Of a DNA stretch of 64,000 nt, positions 8,630 through 16,674 are shown in pieces (position 1 is the stretch's first letter; each line of letters starts with the position of its first letter). Origin of the DNA: CAZCGA01 sp964498075 (GTDB lineage: Bacteria; Desulfobacterota; Binatia; HRBIN30); the NCBI GenBank assembly GCA_964498075.1, contig CAZCGA010000018.1, forward strand, positions 1-64,000, read 5' to 3'. The position numbers and the translations under genes were made by a program. The notes below the pieces were generated by a model. That model had not been told where the DNA came from. It saw nothing but the letters and a program-made list of their open reading frames with translations, and did not search any database.

Positions 8630-9390
8630 GCGGTCATCGATTCGAGCTCCGCCACGCTTCCAAGCGATACGGTGACATCGCGGCGCTTTCCGATATCTCG
8701 CTTGCCATTGGGACCGGCCAGCACACCGCCGTCCTCGGTCCATCGGGTTGTGGGAAGTCAACCGCCTTGCGGTTGCTGGCCGGACTCGATGCTCCCTCCG
8801 ACGGTGAGGTGCTACTCGACGGCGCGGTCGTCTCGACGGCGGAGCGCATCCTGGTGCCGCCCTATCGCCGCGGCGTGACCATGGTGTTTCAGGACCTGGC
8901 ACTGTGGCCGAACTTGACCGTGATCGAGAATGTCGAGTTGGGTCAGTCGGGCAACGGCTTGCCGAAGCGCGAGGTCCGGGCCCGCGCCAACGACGCCCTG
9001 GGTCTCTGCGGTATTGCGGCGCTGGCCGCGCGACTGCCGGGTACGCTCTCCGGTGGTCAGCAACAACGCGTGGCGCTGGCGCGAGCGATTGCCCCGCAGC
9101 CCGCGTTCTTGTTTCTGGACGAGCCGTTCGCCGGCCTCGATCTGCTGACCAAGGCCGCACTCCTGGACGAGATCTCGGCGCTGGCGGCGGCGCGCCAGTT
9201 CACTATCCTCCTCGTCACCCACGATCCTGCCGAAGCCACGAAGCTGTGCACTGCCGTGGTCGTGCTCAATGACGGCCGCATCGAAGAGTCCGGCATGCTC
9301 GAGGATCTCCTGAGTGCACCACGTTCGGAGACGCTGCGTGTCCTGAGTGCGAACCTGCCGCGTGCCGCTCGCTTCACGGCCGCTTCTTGA
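8626..9390 (+). CDS. ABC transporter ATP-binding protein (FbpC-like)
   Basis: 254 residues from the ATG at 8626, overlapping the permease stop. It has Walker A GPSGCGKST, a Q-loop at MVFQDLALWPNLTV, signature TLSGGQQQRVALARAIA, Walker B FLFLDEPFAGLD and the switch histidine in LLVTHDPAEA. The Q-D-xALWPNLTV and SGGQQQRVALARA style matches the iron/spermidine/putrescine ATPase group. It is shorter than MalK-type ATPases and lacks a long C-terminal regulatory (TOBE) domain. It energises the permease encoded just before it. The substrate follows that of the binding protein. Confidence 0.92.
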   Translation: MSGHRFELRHASKRYGDIAALSDISLAIGTGQHTAVLGPSGCGKSTALRLLAGLDAPSDGEVLLDGAVVSTAERILVPPYRRGVTMVFQDLALWPNLTVIENVELGQSGNGLPKREVRARANDALGLCGIAALAARLPGTLSGGQQQRVALARAIAPQPAFLFLDEPFAGLDLLTKAALLDEISALAAARQFTILLVTHDPAEATKLCTAVVVLNDGRIEESGMLEDLLSAPRSETLRVLSANLPRAARFTAAS

Positions 9391-9451
9391 CCTGAACCAG
9401 AGGATACGCGAGTGGGCGCGACGGCGCATCCACGTGCGGGTGCACCGCTCG

Positions 9452-9865
9452 CTACCCGCCCACCTCGGTCAGGCCAACGACTTCGACCGACGTCTCGAAA
9501 TGCCCGTCGGAGCGGTTCGGAAGCGGCGGGGACGGTTGATACGTGAACGGCAGTCTCCCGCCAGCGGGAACGTCACCCTGCACGACGTAGTACTCGCTGC
9601 GGCCAGGACTGTCCTCTCCCGGATGGCGCTCGTCTCTCCACAGCCAAGTGTGGTGTACCAACAGCTTGACATCGCGCACCCGTCGCTTCGATTGGTTGAT
9701 GAGCACGGCGGACACGGCGCCGTCGTGGTTATCGACCTCGACGACGCGCACCGCGGCCGCCGCCTCTTCGGCGAGCACCAGTGTTCCGGAGCCGGCCGCC
9801 GCCGCACTCGCCCACAAGACGCTCACCAGAGCACCGACTACGCGGCCACCATACCGTCGTGTCAT
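9452..9865 (-). CDS. Small exported protein at the end of the RND efflux operon (FxLYD-like)
   Basis: 137 residues. A signal peptide (residues 1-24, VVGALVSVLWASAAAAG) precedes one beta-rich domain. In it the pattern SAVLINQSKRRVRDVKLLV then FETSVEVVGL resembles FxLYD or similar Ig-like modules. Its ATG lies one base after the pump gene's stop (TGA-C-ATG), so translation is probably coupled and it belongs to the efflux operon. No function can be assigned beyond an exported, likely periplasmic, accessory protein. Confidence 0.65.
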   Translation of the reverse strand: MTRRYGGRVVGALVSVLWASAAAAGSGTLVLAEEAAAAVRVVEVDNHDGAVSAVLINQSKRRVRDVKLLVHHTWLWRDERHPGEDSPGRSEYYVVQGDVPAGGRLPFTYQPSPPLPNRSDGHFETSVEVVGLTEVGG

Positions 9866-9866
9866 G

Positions 9867-12800
9867 TCACTCCTCCTCGGGGCGCATCTCGCGATGGAAG
9901 CGCTCCTCGATGATCGTGTACAGCGTCGGGATGAACAGCAACGTCAGTAACGTCGAGACGCTCAAGCCGCCGAGCACCGCGCGCGCCAGCGGCGCGTTGG
10001 TCTCGCTACCCACCGCCCAGCCCAGCGCCATCGGCATCAAGCCGAAGATGGTCGTGAGCGTGGTCATCAAGATGGGCCGCAGGCGCGTGCGTCCCGCCGT
10101 CACCACCGCCTCGTGCAGCGCCATGCCGCCGCGGCGCAGCACGTTGGTGTAATCGACGAGCAGCACACCGTTGCTGACCACGATGCCCACCATCATGATG
10201 ACGCCCATGAACGACGTCGTCGACAAGGTCGTGCGCGTCAGAAACAAGGCCCACAGCACGCCGGTGAGCCCCAGCGGTACGGAGAACATGATGATCAGCG
10301 GATCGAGCAGCGAACGGAACTGCGACGCCAGCACCATGTAGACGAGCATCAGCGCCACCGCCATGCTGAAGCGCAGGCTCTGGAACGCCTCGCGCTGCTG
10401 CTTGGTCTGGCCGCCGAGTCGCAGCTCGAAGCCGGGCGGCACCTTCAACTCTCCAAAGTGGTGCTCCAGCTCCTCCGAGATGCTGCCGAGGTCGCGGCCC
10501 GCGGGGTTGGCGGTTACGTGGACGATGCGCTGCTGATACTTGCGGTCCAACTCGACCGGACCGGAGCCGCGCTGCACCGTGGCGACGCTCTTGAGCAAGA
10601 TCGGCGCGGTGTGATCGCTGCGGATGAACAGGTTTTCGAGGTCGGTGGGGTCGTTGCGGAAGGGCTCCGCCAGCTGCGCCACGATGTTGTACTCGTTGCC
10701 GCTGATCGGATCGGTGAACAGCGACGGGTTGCTCGACACGTTGCTCGACAGTGAGAACAGCACCGCGTTGGCGATCTGGCGCTCCGAGAGGCCGAACAGC
10801 GCCGCCTTCTCCCGGTCCACGACGACGTCAAGCTCCGGGTAGTCTTCCTCGCGGCTGACCTGGATGTCCGCCATCCCCTGCATGTTGCCCATCGCGCCGC
10901 GCACCTGTTGCGTCAGGTCGCGCGCCGCCCGCAGGTCATAGCCCATCATCTCCACGTCGACGGGCGCCGCCGATCCGAAGTTGAGGATGCGTTTGACGAT
11001 GCCACCCGGATCGAAGTAGATGGCGACGCCCGGGAACTGCGGCAGGATCTTGGCGCGCAGATCGGCGACGACCTCTTCGGTACTCTGGTCGCGCTCTTCC
11101 GGCGTGCTCAACTCGACTTGCAGATTGGCGGAATGCGGTCCGGTGTTGGGGCTGTAGATCGAGCTGGTGGTTGACGGCAAGCCGGTACTGGTAATCGTCG
11201 CCTTGAGGTAGCCGGGCGGCACCGCCGCCTTCACCGCGGCCTCTATGCGTTCCACCAAACGGTCGGTCTCCTCAACCCGCGTGCCGACAGGCGCCTTGAC
11301 CACCATGCGGAACTGGCTCTCATCCGTCACCGGGAAGAACTCGCTGCCGATGACCGGGACCAGCAGCAGGCTGCCGGCGAAGACCACCACCGTCCCGACG
11401 ATGACCGTGCGCCGATGCCGCAGCGCCCAGCCGAGGAGGCTGTGGTACAGATCGTCGATGTGATCGAAGAATGTTGCGCCCATGGCGGCCAGGCGGCCGC
11501 GCCGCTGCTCCTGATGCGGGCGCAGCAACTTGGCGCTGAGCAGCGGCGTGACGGTCCGCGACACCCAGAACGACGCGGCCAAGGCCAGCGAGATCGTCAG
11601 CGTCAGCGGTACGAACAGCAGCTTGGCTGCGCCGACGAGAAAGACCACCGGAAAGAACACGACGATCGTGGTCACCGTCGACGCCAGGATCGGCATTGCC
11701 ACCTCGCGCGCCGCATCCAACGCCGCCTGCTTGCGCGTCTTGCCCATGGCGAGGTGCCGGTTGATGTTCTCCAGCTCGACGATGGAATCGTCGACCAGCC
11801 GGCCGACGGCCAGCGCCAGGCCGCCCAGGGTGAACACGTTCAGCGTCTGATCGCCGAAGTACATGAAGATGAAGGTCATCAGGATCGACAGCGGGATGGC
11901 GAGCGAGATGATGAACGTGGAGGTGAAGCTCTGGAGGAAGATGAGGATCACCAGGAAGGCGAGCACCGAGCCTTGCAACGCCTCGTGGGTCAGCGCCGTG
12001 ATCGACTGGCGGATGTAGACGGACTGATCGAAGAACGTGCCCATCAGGATGCCCTTCGGAAGGTTGAGCAGGTTGGGCAGCGCCTGCTTCACCCCGTCCA
12101 CCACCTCGATCGTGTTGGTACCGGGCTGCTTGTTGATCCGCAGGTAGACGGCCTTCTCGCCGTTCTTGCGCACCACCGACGTCTGCGTCTGGTAGGAGTC
12201 GCTGAGACGGCCGATGTCCTTGAGGTGGATGGGGATGCTGCCGACCGTCTTCACCACGATGTCCTCCATCGGCTTGACGATGTCGAACTGGTTGTTGGTG
12301 AAGACGTTGTAGTCGAGCGCCCCGGTCTTCAAGTTGCCGGAGGCGAGGATGAGGTTGGCGTCGGCGACGGCGTCGACCACGTTCTGGATGCTGATCGCCT
12401 TCGCCTGGATCTGATCCCGATCGAGGTCGATGGTGATCTGGCGAATCTTGCCGCCCTCGACGCTGGCGGAGGCAACGTGCGGCAGGTGCTCGAGCTGCGG
12501 CTCGACGGTGTTGTAGGCAATGTCGTAGAGCTGCTTCTCGTCGTAGCCTTCGCCCGACAGGGTCACCAGCAGCACCGGGATGTTGGAGAGGTCGAACTTC
12601 ACCACGAAGGGCTGCTGCACGCCGGTGGGCAGCGCGCTCATGATGCCCTGGATCTTCTGGATGACCTCGACCTCGCCGGCGTCGATGTTGGCGCCCCAGT
12701 TGAACCACACCTGCACCACCGAGATGCCTTGCTTCGAGCGCGACTCGACGTGCTCGACGTCGCTCACCGAGCTGACCGCCTTCTCGATCGGGTAGGTGAT

Positions 12801-12986
12801 GCTCTTTTCGATGTCCTTGACGCCGGCGCCTTTGTAGATCGTGCCGACCTGCACGATCGGCAGATTGATGTGCGGGAACAGATCGACGGGCAGGCGCTGT
12901 AGCGACACGATGCCCAGCACCGTGATCGCCAGCGACAGCATCAAGATGGCGATGGAGTTGCGGAAGGCGAGGAGGGTCAGCCACAT
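9867..12986 (-). CDS. RND efflux pump inner-membrane subunit (HAE1/AcrB family)
   Basis: 1039 residues, the normal AcrB length. TM1 is at residues 8-28, followed by the family's PVDLFPHINLPIVQVGTIY. The proton-relay aspartates are in the TM4 motif GRLVDDSIVELENI. Repeated hydrophobic blocks around 330-480 and 850-1020 give twelve helices, with two large periplasmic loops between. The C-terminal half shows ASQFRSLLDPLIIMFSVPLG and RLRPILMTTLTTIFGLMPM. The pump works with the adaptor (13417-14553) and TolC-like channel (14570-15877) as a tripartite drug or solvent exporter. The gap to the adaptor gene is 430 bp and filled with repeats. Confidence 0.95.
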   Translation of the reverse strand: MWLTLLAFRNSIAILMLSLAITVLGIVSLQRLPVDLFPHINLPIVQVGTIYKGAGVKDIEKSITYPIEKAVSSVSDVEHVESRSKQGISVVQVWFNWGANIDAGEVEVIQKIQGIMSALPTGVQQPFVVKFDLSNIPVLLVTLSGEGYDEKQLYDIAYNTVEPQLEHLPHVASASVEGGKIRQITIDLDRDQIQAKAISIQNVVDAVADANLILASGNLKTGALDYNVFTNNQFDIVKPMEDIVVKTVGSIPIHLKDIGRLSDSYQTQTSVVRKNGEKAVYLRINKQPGTNTIEVVDGVKQALPNLLNLPKGILMGTFFDQSVYIRQSITALTHEALQGSVLAFLVILIFLQSFTSTFIISLAIPLSILMTFIFMYFGDQTLNVFTLGGLALAVGRLVDDSIVELENINRHLAMGKTRKQAALDAAREVAMPILASTVTTIVVFFPVVFLVGAAKLLFVPLTLTISLALAASFWVSRTVTPLLSAKLLRPHQEQRRGRLAAMGATFFDHIDDLYHSLLGWALRHRRTVIVGTVVVFAGSLLLVPVIGSEFFPVTDESQFRMVVKAPVGTRVEETDRLVERIEAAVKAAVPPGYLKATITSTGLPSTTSSIYSPNTGPHSANLQVELSTPEERDQSTEEVVADLRAKILPQFPGVAIYFDPGGIVKRILNFGSAAPVDVEMMGYDLRAARDLTQQVRGAMGNMQGMADIQVSREEDYPELDVVVDREKAALFGLSERQIANAVLFSLSSNVSSNPSLFTDPISGNEYNIVAQLAEPFRNDPTDLENLFIRSDHTAPILLKSVATVQRGSGPVELDRKYQQRIVHVTANPAGRDLGSISEELEHHFGELKVPPGFELRLGGQTKQQREAFQSLRFSMAVALMLVYMVLASQFRSLLDPLIIMFSVPLGLTGVLWALFLTRTTLSTTSFMGVIMMVGIVVSNGVLLVDYTNVLRRGGMALHEAVVTAGRTRLRPILMTTLTTIFGLMPMALGWAVGSETNAPLARAVLGGLSVSTLLTLLFIPTLYTIIEERFHREMRPEEE

Positions 12987-13047
12987 GGATTAGCGCTCTA
13001 TCTCTTTTCCCTCTCCTTGGGAGAGAGTCGATAAACGCGCGAACGGT

Positions 13048-13168
13048 CCCTCGATACGGCCGCTGAGGAGACGCGGCCTACTCGGGACGAACGGAGGAAA
13101 GTCTTGAAGATCAAGTATCGGATCCGTTCACCCCGAGTAGCCGCCGTCTTTTGGCGGCGTATCGAGGG
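13048..13168. repeat. REP doublet A (tail-to-tail orientation)
   Basis: Two inverted copies of one REP unit. The minus-oriented unit spans 13048-13094: CCCTCGATACG, a GGCCGC/GCGGCC stem, then CTACTCGGGACGAACGG. The plus-oriented unit spans 13124-13168: CCGTTCACCCCGAGTAG, a CCGCC/GGCGG stem, then CGTATCGAGGG. A 29-bp spacer separates them. The stem letters differ between units but remain paired. The same family is at 40390-40500 with the units in the opposite relative order. It lies between the adaptor and pump genes of the efflux operon. Confidence 0.85.
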
Positions 13169-13248
13169 GCGTCTGGCGAGAAGATCGACGGTCTCTTGGG
13201 GGAGAGTGGGTGTCGCGAACACCGTTGGTGCGCCGGAGCCCGCCTCTC

Positions 13249-13370
13249 GCCGGGGAATAGAATTCCCCGGCTGAGTCGCCGAGAAGTCCCCTGAAGGGGA
13301 CTCAAATGGCGGGTGTGCAGTCGGCTTCAGCCGACTTTGTTGACCTGAGCCGGGGAATTTATTCCCCGGC
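13249..13370. repeat. Four-hairpin palindromic element, copy 1
   Basis: Four consecutive perfect hairpins: 13249-13271 (GCCGGGGAAT/ATTCCCCGGC, 3-nt loop), 13285-13302 (AGTCCCCT-GA-AGGGGACT), 13319-13336 (AGTCGGCT-TC-AGCCGACT) and 13349-13370 (GCCGGGGAAT-TT-ATTCCCCGGC). Hairpins 1+2 and 4+3 are mirror halves, so the element is a REPIN-like dyad of a two-hairpin unit. A second copy at 63770-63903 keeps the order and spacing but has different, still paired, stem bases. Both elements in this 430-bp gap lie between co-transcribed adaptor and pump genes. Confidence 0.9.
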
Positions 13371-13416
13371 GACGGCGATTGCACGCACGCCACGCTCTTG
13401 TTGGCGGCGTCCGAAA

Positions 13417-14553
13417 TCATCTCACGCCCTTACCCTGGCCGTCCGCCATGGGCGATGCGCCATCGCTGGCGACGCGTACGCGGCTGCCGTCGCGCACCAG
13501 CTCCTTACCGGCGCGGACGATCTCGTCGCGGGGGCCCAGGCCCACCAGGATCTCGACCTGCCCGGCGTCTTCGATGCCGGTGCGCACGGTGGCGCGGCGC
13601 ACTGTCGGTGCGCCATCCTGCGACGCCGCGATGACGTACAGAAAGCTGCCCAGCTCGTTGACCAGCAGCGCCTCGGCCGGCACCACCAGCGCTTGCGGCC
13701 GGCGCTCGAGCACCAAAGTGACGCGCGCGAACATTCCAGGCTTGAGGATCAGGTCGCTGTTCGGGACATCGATCTCGACCTGCAGCGTGCGGCTCGCCGG
13801 ATCCAGCGCCGGCGCGAAACGGCTGACGCGACCCTGGAAGCTCTGGTCCGGGTAGGCGTCGACGGTGAGCGAGAGCGGATCGCCGAGGTGGACGCTGGTG
13901 ACGTCGCGTTCCGGGATGTTGATCAGCACCTTCACCTGCGAGAGGTCCATCACCGTGACGATAGTGTTGACCGCGGAGACGAGGCCGGTGGCCTGCGGGA
14001 TCAAGGCGCCCGGGTCGACGTGGCGTTTGGTGACGTAGCCGTCGAACGGCGCGACGATCTTGGCGTACTGCACGTAGGTTTGCTGCAGCTCGAGATCGCG
14101 CTTGGCCACCTCGTACTTGGTGTGTGCGTCGTCCAGCTCTTGCTTGGCGATGAGCTCCCGGTCGAACAGCTGCTGCAACCGCTCGTGCGTCAGCTTGGCG
14201 AAGTCGTGGCTGGCTTGGGCGCGCTGCAGCTGATGCTCCAGCTCCGGCTGGCGGATGACGGCGAGCAGCTGCCCGGCGCGGACGCGGTCGCCGCGGTCGA
14301 CGTAGATGGCGTCGAGGTACCCGGCCACCTTCGCCATCAGGTCGGCTTGCTGAATCGGCAAGATGTCCGCCGTCAGCAGCAGCTTGCGTTCCATGTCGAC
14401 CAGCGTCGGCGTGGTGACCTGCACCAAGGGGAGGGGGCGCGCTTGCTCGCTGGTCTGGCGCACCAGACTCAGCCGGTGCCAGACCAGGGCGCCGAAGCCC
14501 AGCGCGGCGAGGGCGGTGAGGACATAGACGGTCCGTCGCGTCCGAGTTGCCAT
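13417..14553 (-). CDS. RND efflux periplasmic adaptor (membrane fusion protein)
   Basis: 378 residues. One N-terminal membrane anchor (YVLTALAALGFGALVWH). The biotinyl-lipoyl halves are at ADLMAKVAGYLDAIYVDRGD (about residue 70) and IVAPFDGYVTKRHVDPG (about 165). They flank an alpha-helical hairpin (residues ~95-160, Gln/Ala/Leu/Glu rich). A beta-barrel domain with ASRTLQVEIDVPN and LKPGMFARVTL follows, then a membrane-proximal domain. This is the AcrA/MdtA plan. It links the RND pump to the TolC-like channel, whose gene ends 16 bp upstream. Confidence 0.93.
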   Translation of the reverse strand: MATRTRRTVYVLTALAALGFGALVWHRLSLVRQTSEQARPLPLVQVTTPTLVDMERKLLLTADILPIQQADLMAKVAGYLDAIYVDRGDRVRAGQLLAVIRQPELEHQLQRAQASHDFAKLTHERLQQLFDRELIAKQELDDAHTKYEVAKRDLELQQTYVQYAKIVAPFDGYVTKRHVDPGALIPQATGLVSAVNTIVTVMDLSQVKVLINIPERDVTSVHLGDPLSLTVDAYPDQSFQGRVSRFAPALDPASRTLQVEIDVPNSDLILKPGMFARVTLVLERRPQALVVPAEALLVNELGSFLYVIAASQDGAPTVRRATVRTGIEDAGQVEILVGLGPRDEIVRAGKELVRDGSRVRVASDGASPMADGQGKGVR

Positions 14554-14569
14554 GCTGCCCTGCGCGCTC

Positions 14570-15877
14570 CTACTCCGACGTCAGCTGGCCTGCGGTGGCC
14601 TTCTCGAGCGCCGCCACCGTCGTCTTGTAGCTGTAGAGTGCCTGCACGTAGTTCGCCTCCGCCGTGGTGCGCGAGGCCTGCGCGTCGGTCAGCTCGATGA
14701 TGTTGCCGACGCCGGTGCTGTAGCGACCCTCGGCGAGGGCGAGGTTCTCGCGTGCCTGCTGCTGGCCCTTTTCCGCCACGCGGATACTCTCCGCGGCTTG
14801 CTGCAGGTTCAACGTCGCTTGGCGGACCTCCAGTGCGATGCTCTGGCGGAGGAGTTCCTCGTTGAACTTCAGATTCGACAGATTGGCCTTCTGCTCCGCG
14901 ACCTGGGCCGTCGTCAGCCCGCCGTTGAAGATCGAGATGTTGACGGCGGCGCCGACGTTCCAGTTCGACTGCAGCGGATAGTCGCTGCCCGACCACTGAT
15001 AGTTCCCGCTGCTGGTGATGTTCGGCAAGTAGCTCTTCTGCAGCGACTTGATCTGCTCGGTCGTGGAGAACTCTTGCGCCTGGATGCTCTGCAGCTCCGG
15101 GCGCTTGTCGTAGGCCGCCACCAGCGCCTGGTCCTCGGTGATCTGCACCGAGTGCACGTCGAAGGTGTCGACGATGTCGAAGTCGAGCGGGACGGTGAGA
15201 CCGAGCGCGTTGCGCAGCATTTCGCGCGCGATGGCGACGCTGTTGCGCGCCGTCAGCTGGTTCAGCTCCGCCGACGCCAGCTGCACCTGCGCCTGGGTGA
15301 CGTCGAACTTGGCGGCCAATCCGACCTTGTAGCGTCCCTCGGCCTGCTCCAGATGCTTGTGGTTCTGGCGCACGGTCTCGTCGGCCACCGCCAGCAGGCG
15401 GTGCGTCGCCAGCACGTTGAAGTAGGCCTGCTTGACGTTCAGCACGACCGTGTCCTGTTGTGTGAAACGGTCGGCTTCGAGCGACTGCTCGCTGGCCTGC
15501 GCGGCGCGGATCGAGTTCAACGTCTGTCCGAAGTCGAAGAGCAGCTGGGTGAAGTTGACGCCGGTGTTGTAGAAGTTGAAGGTCACCGCGTTGGCGCCGA
15601 CGCCGGTGGTCTGCGAGCCGGTGCGCACCGCGGGGCTCGACTGGCGGCGGTTGGCCATGTAGAAGGCGTTGATCTGGGGCAGGTAGTTGGCCCCCGCCTG
15701 CCAGACGCGTTGGTGTCCGGCCTCCACCGATGCGGTGGCCGCCTTGAGGCTCGGGTGCTGCTGCAGCGCGATGGCGATGCACTCCGCCAGCGTCTTCAAG
15801 GATGGCGCCTCTTCGGCGACTGCGGTGCAGACCAGCAGGCTCACCAGGAGCGCGGCGGTGATATTCGTCGACGTCAT
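14570..15877 (-). CDS. TolC-family outer-membrane channel of the RND operon
   Basis: 435 residues from the ATG at 15877, chosen because it overlaps the TetR stop (ATGA) and is followed at once by a signal peptide (AALLVSLLVCTAVAE). Two outer-membrane efflux repeats follow: LAECIAIALQQHPSLKAA with a long helix, then AYDKRPELQSIQAQE with a second helix pair and GVGNIIELTDAQAS near the end. The length fits TolC/OprM. It supplies the outer-membrane duct for the adaptor and RND pump encoded next. Confidence 0.93.
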   Translation of the reverse strand: MTSTNITAALLVSLLVCTAVAEEAPSLKTLAECIAIALQQHPSLKAATASVEAGHQRVWQAGANYLPQINAFYMANRRQSSPAVRTGSQTTGVGANAVTFNFYNTGVNFTQLLFDFGQTLNSIRAAQASEQSLEADRFTQQDTVVLNVKQAYFNVLATHRLLAVADETVRQNHKHLEQAEGRYKVGLAAKFDVTQAQVQLASAELNQLTARNSVAIAREMLRNALGLTVPLDFDIVDTFDVHSVQITEDQALVAAYDKRPELQSIQAQEFSTTEQIKSLQKSYLPNITSSGNYQWSGSDYPLQSNWNVGAAVNISIFNGGLTTAQVAEQKANLSNLKFNEELLRQSIALEVRQATLNLQQAAESIRVAEKGQQQARENLALAEGRYSTGVGNIIELTDAQASRTTAEANYVQALYSYKTTVAALEKATAGQLTSE

Positions 15878-16539
15878 GTGCAGGGTCTTCTCCGTCCGTT
15901 GCCGGCGAACCGCCGGCCCGCCGTGGTGGCCATGCCGCAGAGGAACACGTTCACCACGGCTGCCACGAGGTCGTCCAAGGTATCGTGCCGCGTGCGGTAG
16001 CGGTTGACGCCTCGCAGCATGCCGAGCAGCATCTCTGCGGCGATGTGCGGATCGAGCTGGCGCAGGTGACCGGCGGCGATCGCCGCCTCCAGCGTGCGGC
16101 GCACGATGCGTGCGAGGTCGGCGCGCCGTCGCCGCCACTCGCGTCCGTCGGGATCTTCCGGTTTGTGCTCGTCGCGATGGATCAGGGCGAAGAAGAACCG
16201 GCGGTCCCAGAAGTGCGCCAGGATGCACCGCACCATGCATTCGATCTTGCGTGCCGGTGTGGCCTGGGCATCGACCGCGGCCTGCAAGTCATGGCGCAGC
16301 TGCTCGATGCCCTCGAACGTCACCGCGAGGTACAGCTCGCGCTTGCTCGGGAAGTAGCGGTACAGAGTGCCTTTGCCGACACCGCACTTCTGCGCCACGT
16401 CGTCCATAAGGACTTCGTGGTAATCGTGACGCATGAAGATGGCCTCGGCGGCCCGCAAGATGTTCTGCCGCAGTCCCACGATCGGTGGGCGGCCACGGCG
16501 CGGGGACTCGAGGAGAAGCGGGGAGACGGACGCGGACAT
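15874..16539 (-). CDS. TetR/AcrR-family repressor of the efflux operon
   Basis: 221 residues. The N-terminal helix-turn-helix (about residues 25-75) reads ILRAAEAIFMRHDYHEV, MDDVAQKCGVGKGTLYRYF and SKRELY, the TetR signature. The rest is the helical ligand-binding and dimer domain. It is the first gene of the operon, and its stop overlaps the start of the TolC-like gene. A near-palindromic operator covers the predicted start of transcription 10 bp upstream, so autorepression with induction by a pump substrate is likely. Confidence 0.93.
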   Translation of the reverse strand: MSASVSPLLLESPRRGRPPIVGLRQNILRAAEAIFMRHDYHEVLMDDVAQKCGVGKGTLYRYFPSKRELYLAVTFEGIEQLRHDLQAAVDAQATPARKIECMVRCILAHFWDRRFFFALIHRDEHKPEDPDGREWRRRRADLARIVRRTLEAAIAAGHLRQLDPHIAAEMLLGMLRGVNRYRTRHDTLDDLVAAVVNVFLCGMATTAGRRFAGNGRRRPCT

Positions 16540-16547
16540 TCCGAAAC

Positions 16548-16590
16548 TGACCAGTCAGTCACTAATATTGACGCGCCAAGTTCCTGTCAA
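16548..16590 (-). promoter_or_regulatory. Promoter and TetR operator of the efflux operon
   Basis: Read on the minus strand: TTGACA (16585-16590), a 17-base spacer, TATTAG (16562-16567), then immediately TGACTGACTGGTCA (16548-16561). TGACTGGTCA is a near-perfect dyad of the kind bound by TetR/AcrR repressors. The operator overlaps the expected transcription start and ends 9 bases before the TetR ATG. The -35 box is perfect and the -10 box matches at 4 of 6 positions. Confidence 0.75.
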
Positions 16591-16674
16591 TCGGGGTGCA
16601 AGCAGGGTGAGGAGAGTGAAGCGCCGGAGCGTCGAGCTGCTTGCTCAGGCTGCGGGCGTGCAGCGCCGTCAGGC

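Noticed and set aside
11415..12902. 495-codon frame on the plus strand
   Set aside because: It lies opposite the RND pump, which has full AcrB features. The antisense product is Asp/Arg/His-rich low-complexity sequence.
14552..16000. 482-codon frame on the plus strand
   Set aside because: It runs antisense to the TolC-like gene and part of tetR and has no domain. The minus-strand genes are well supported.
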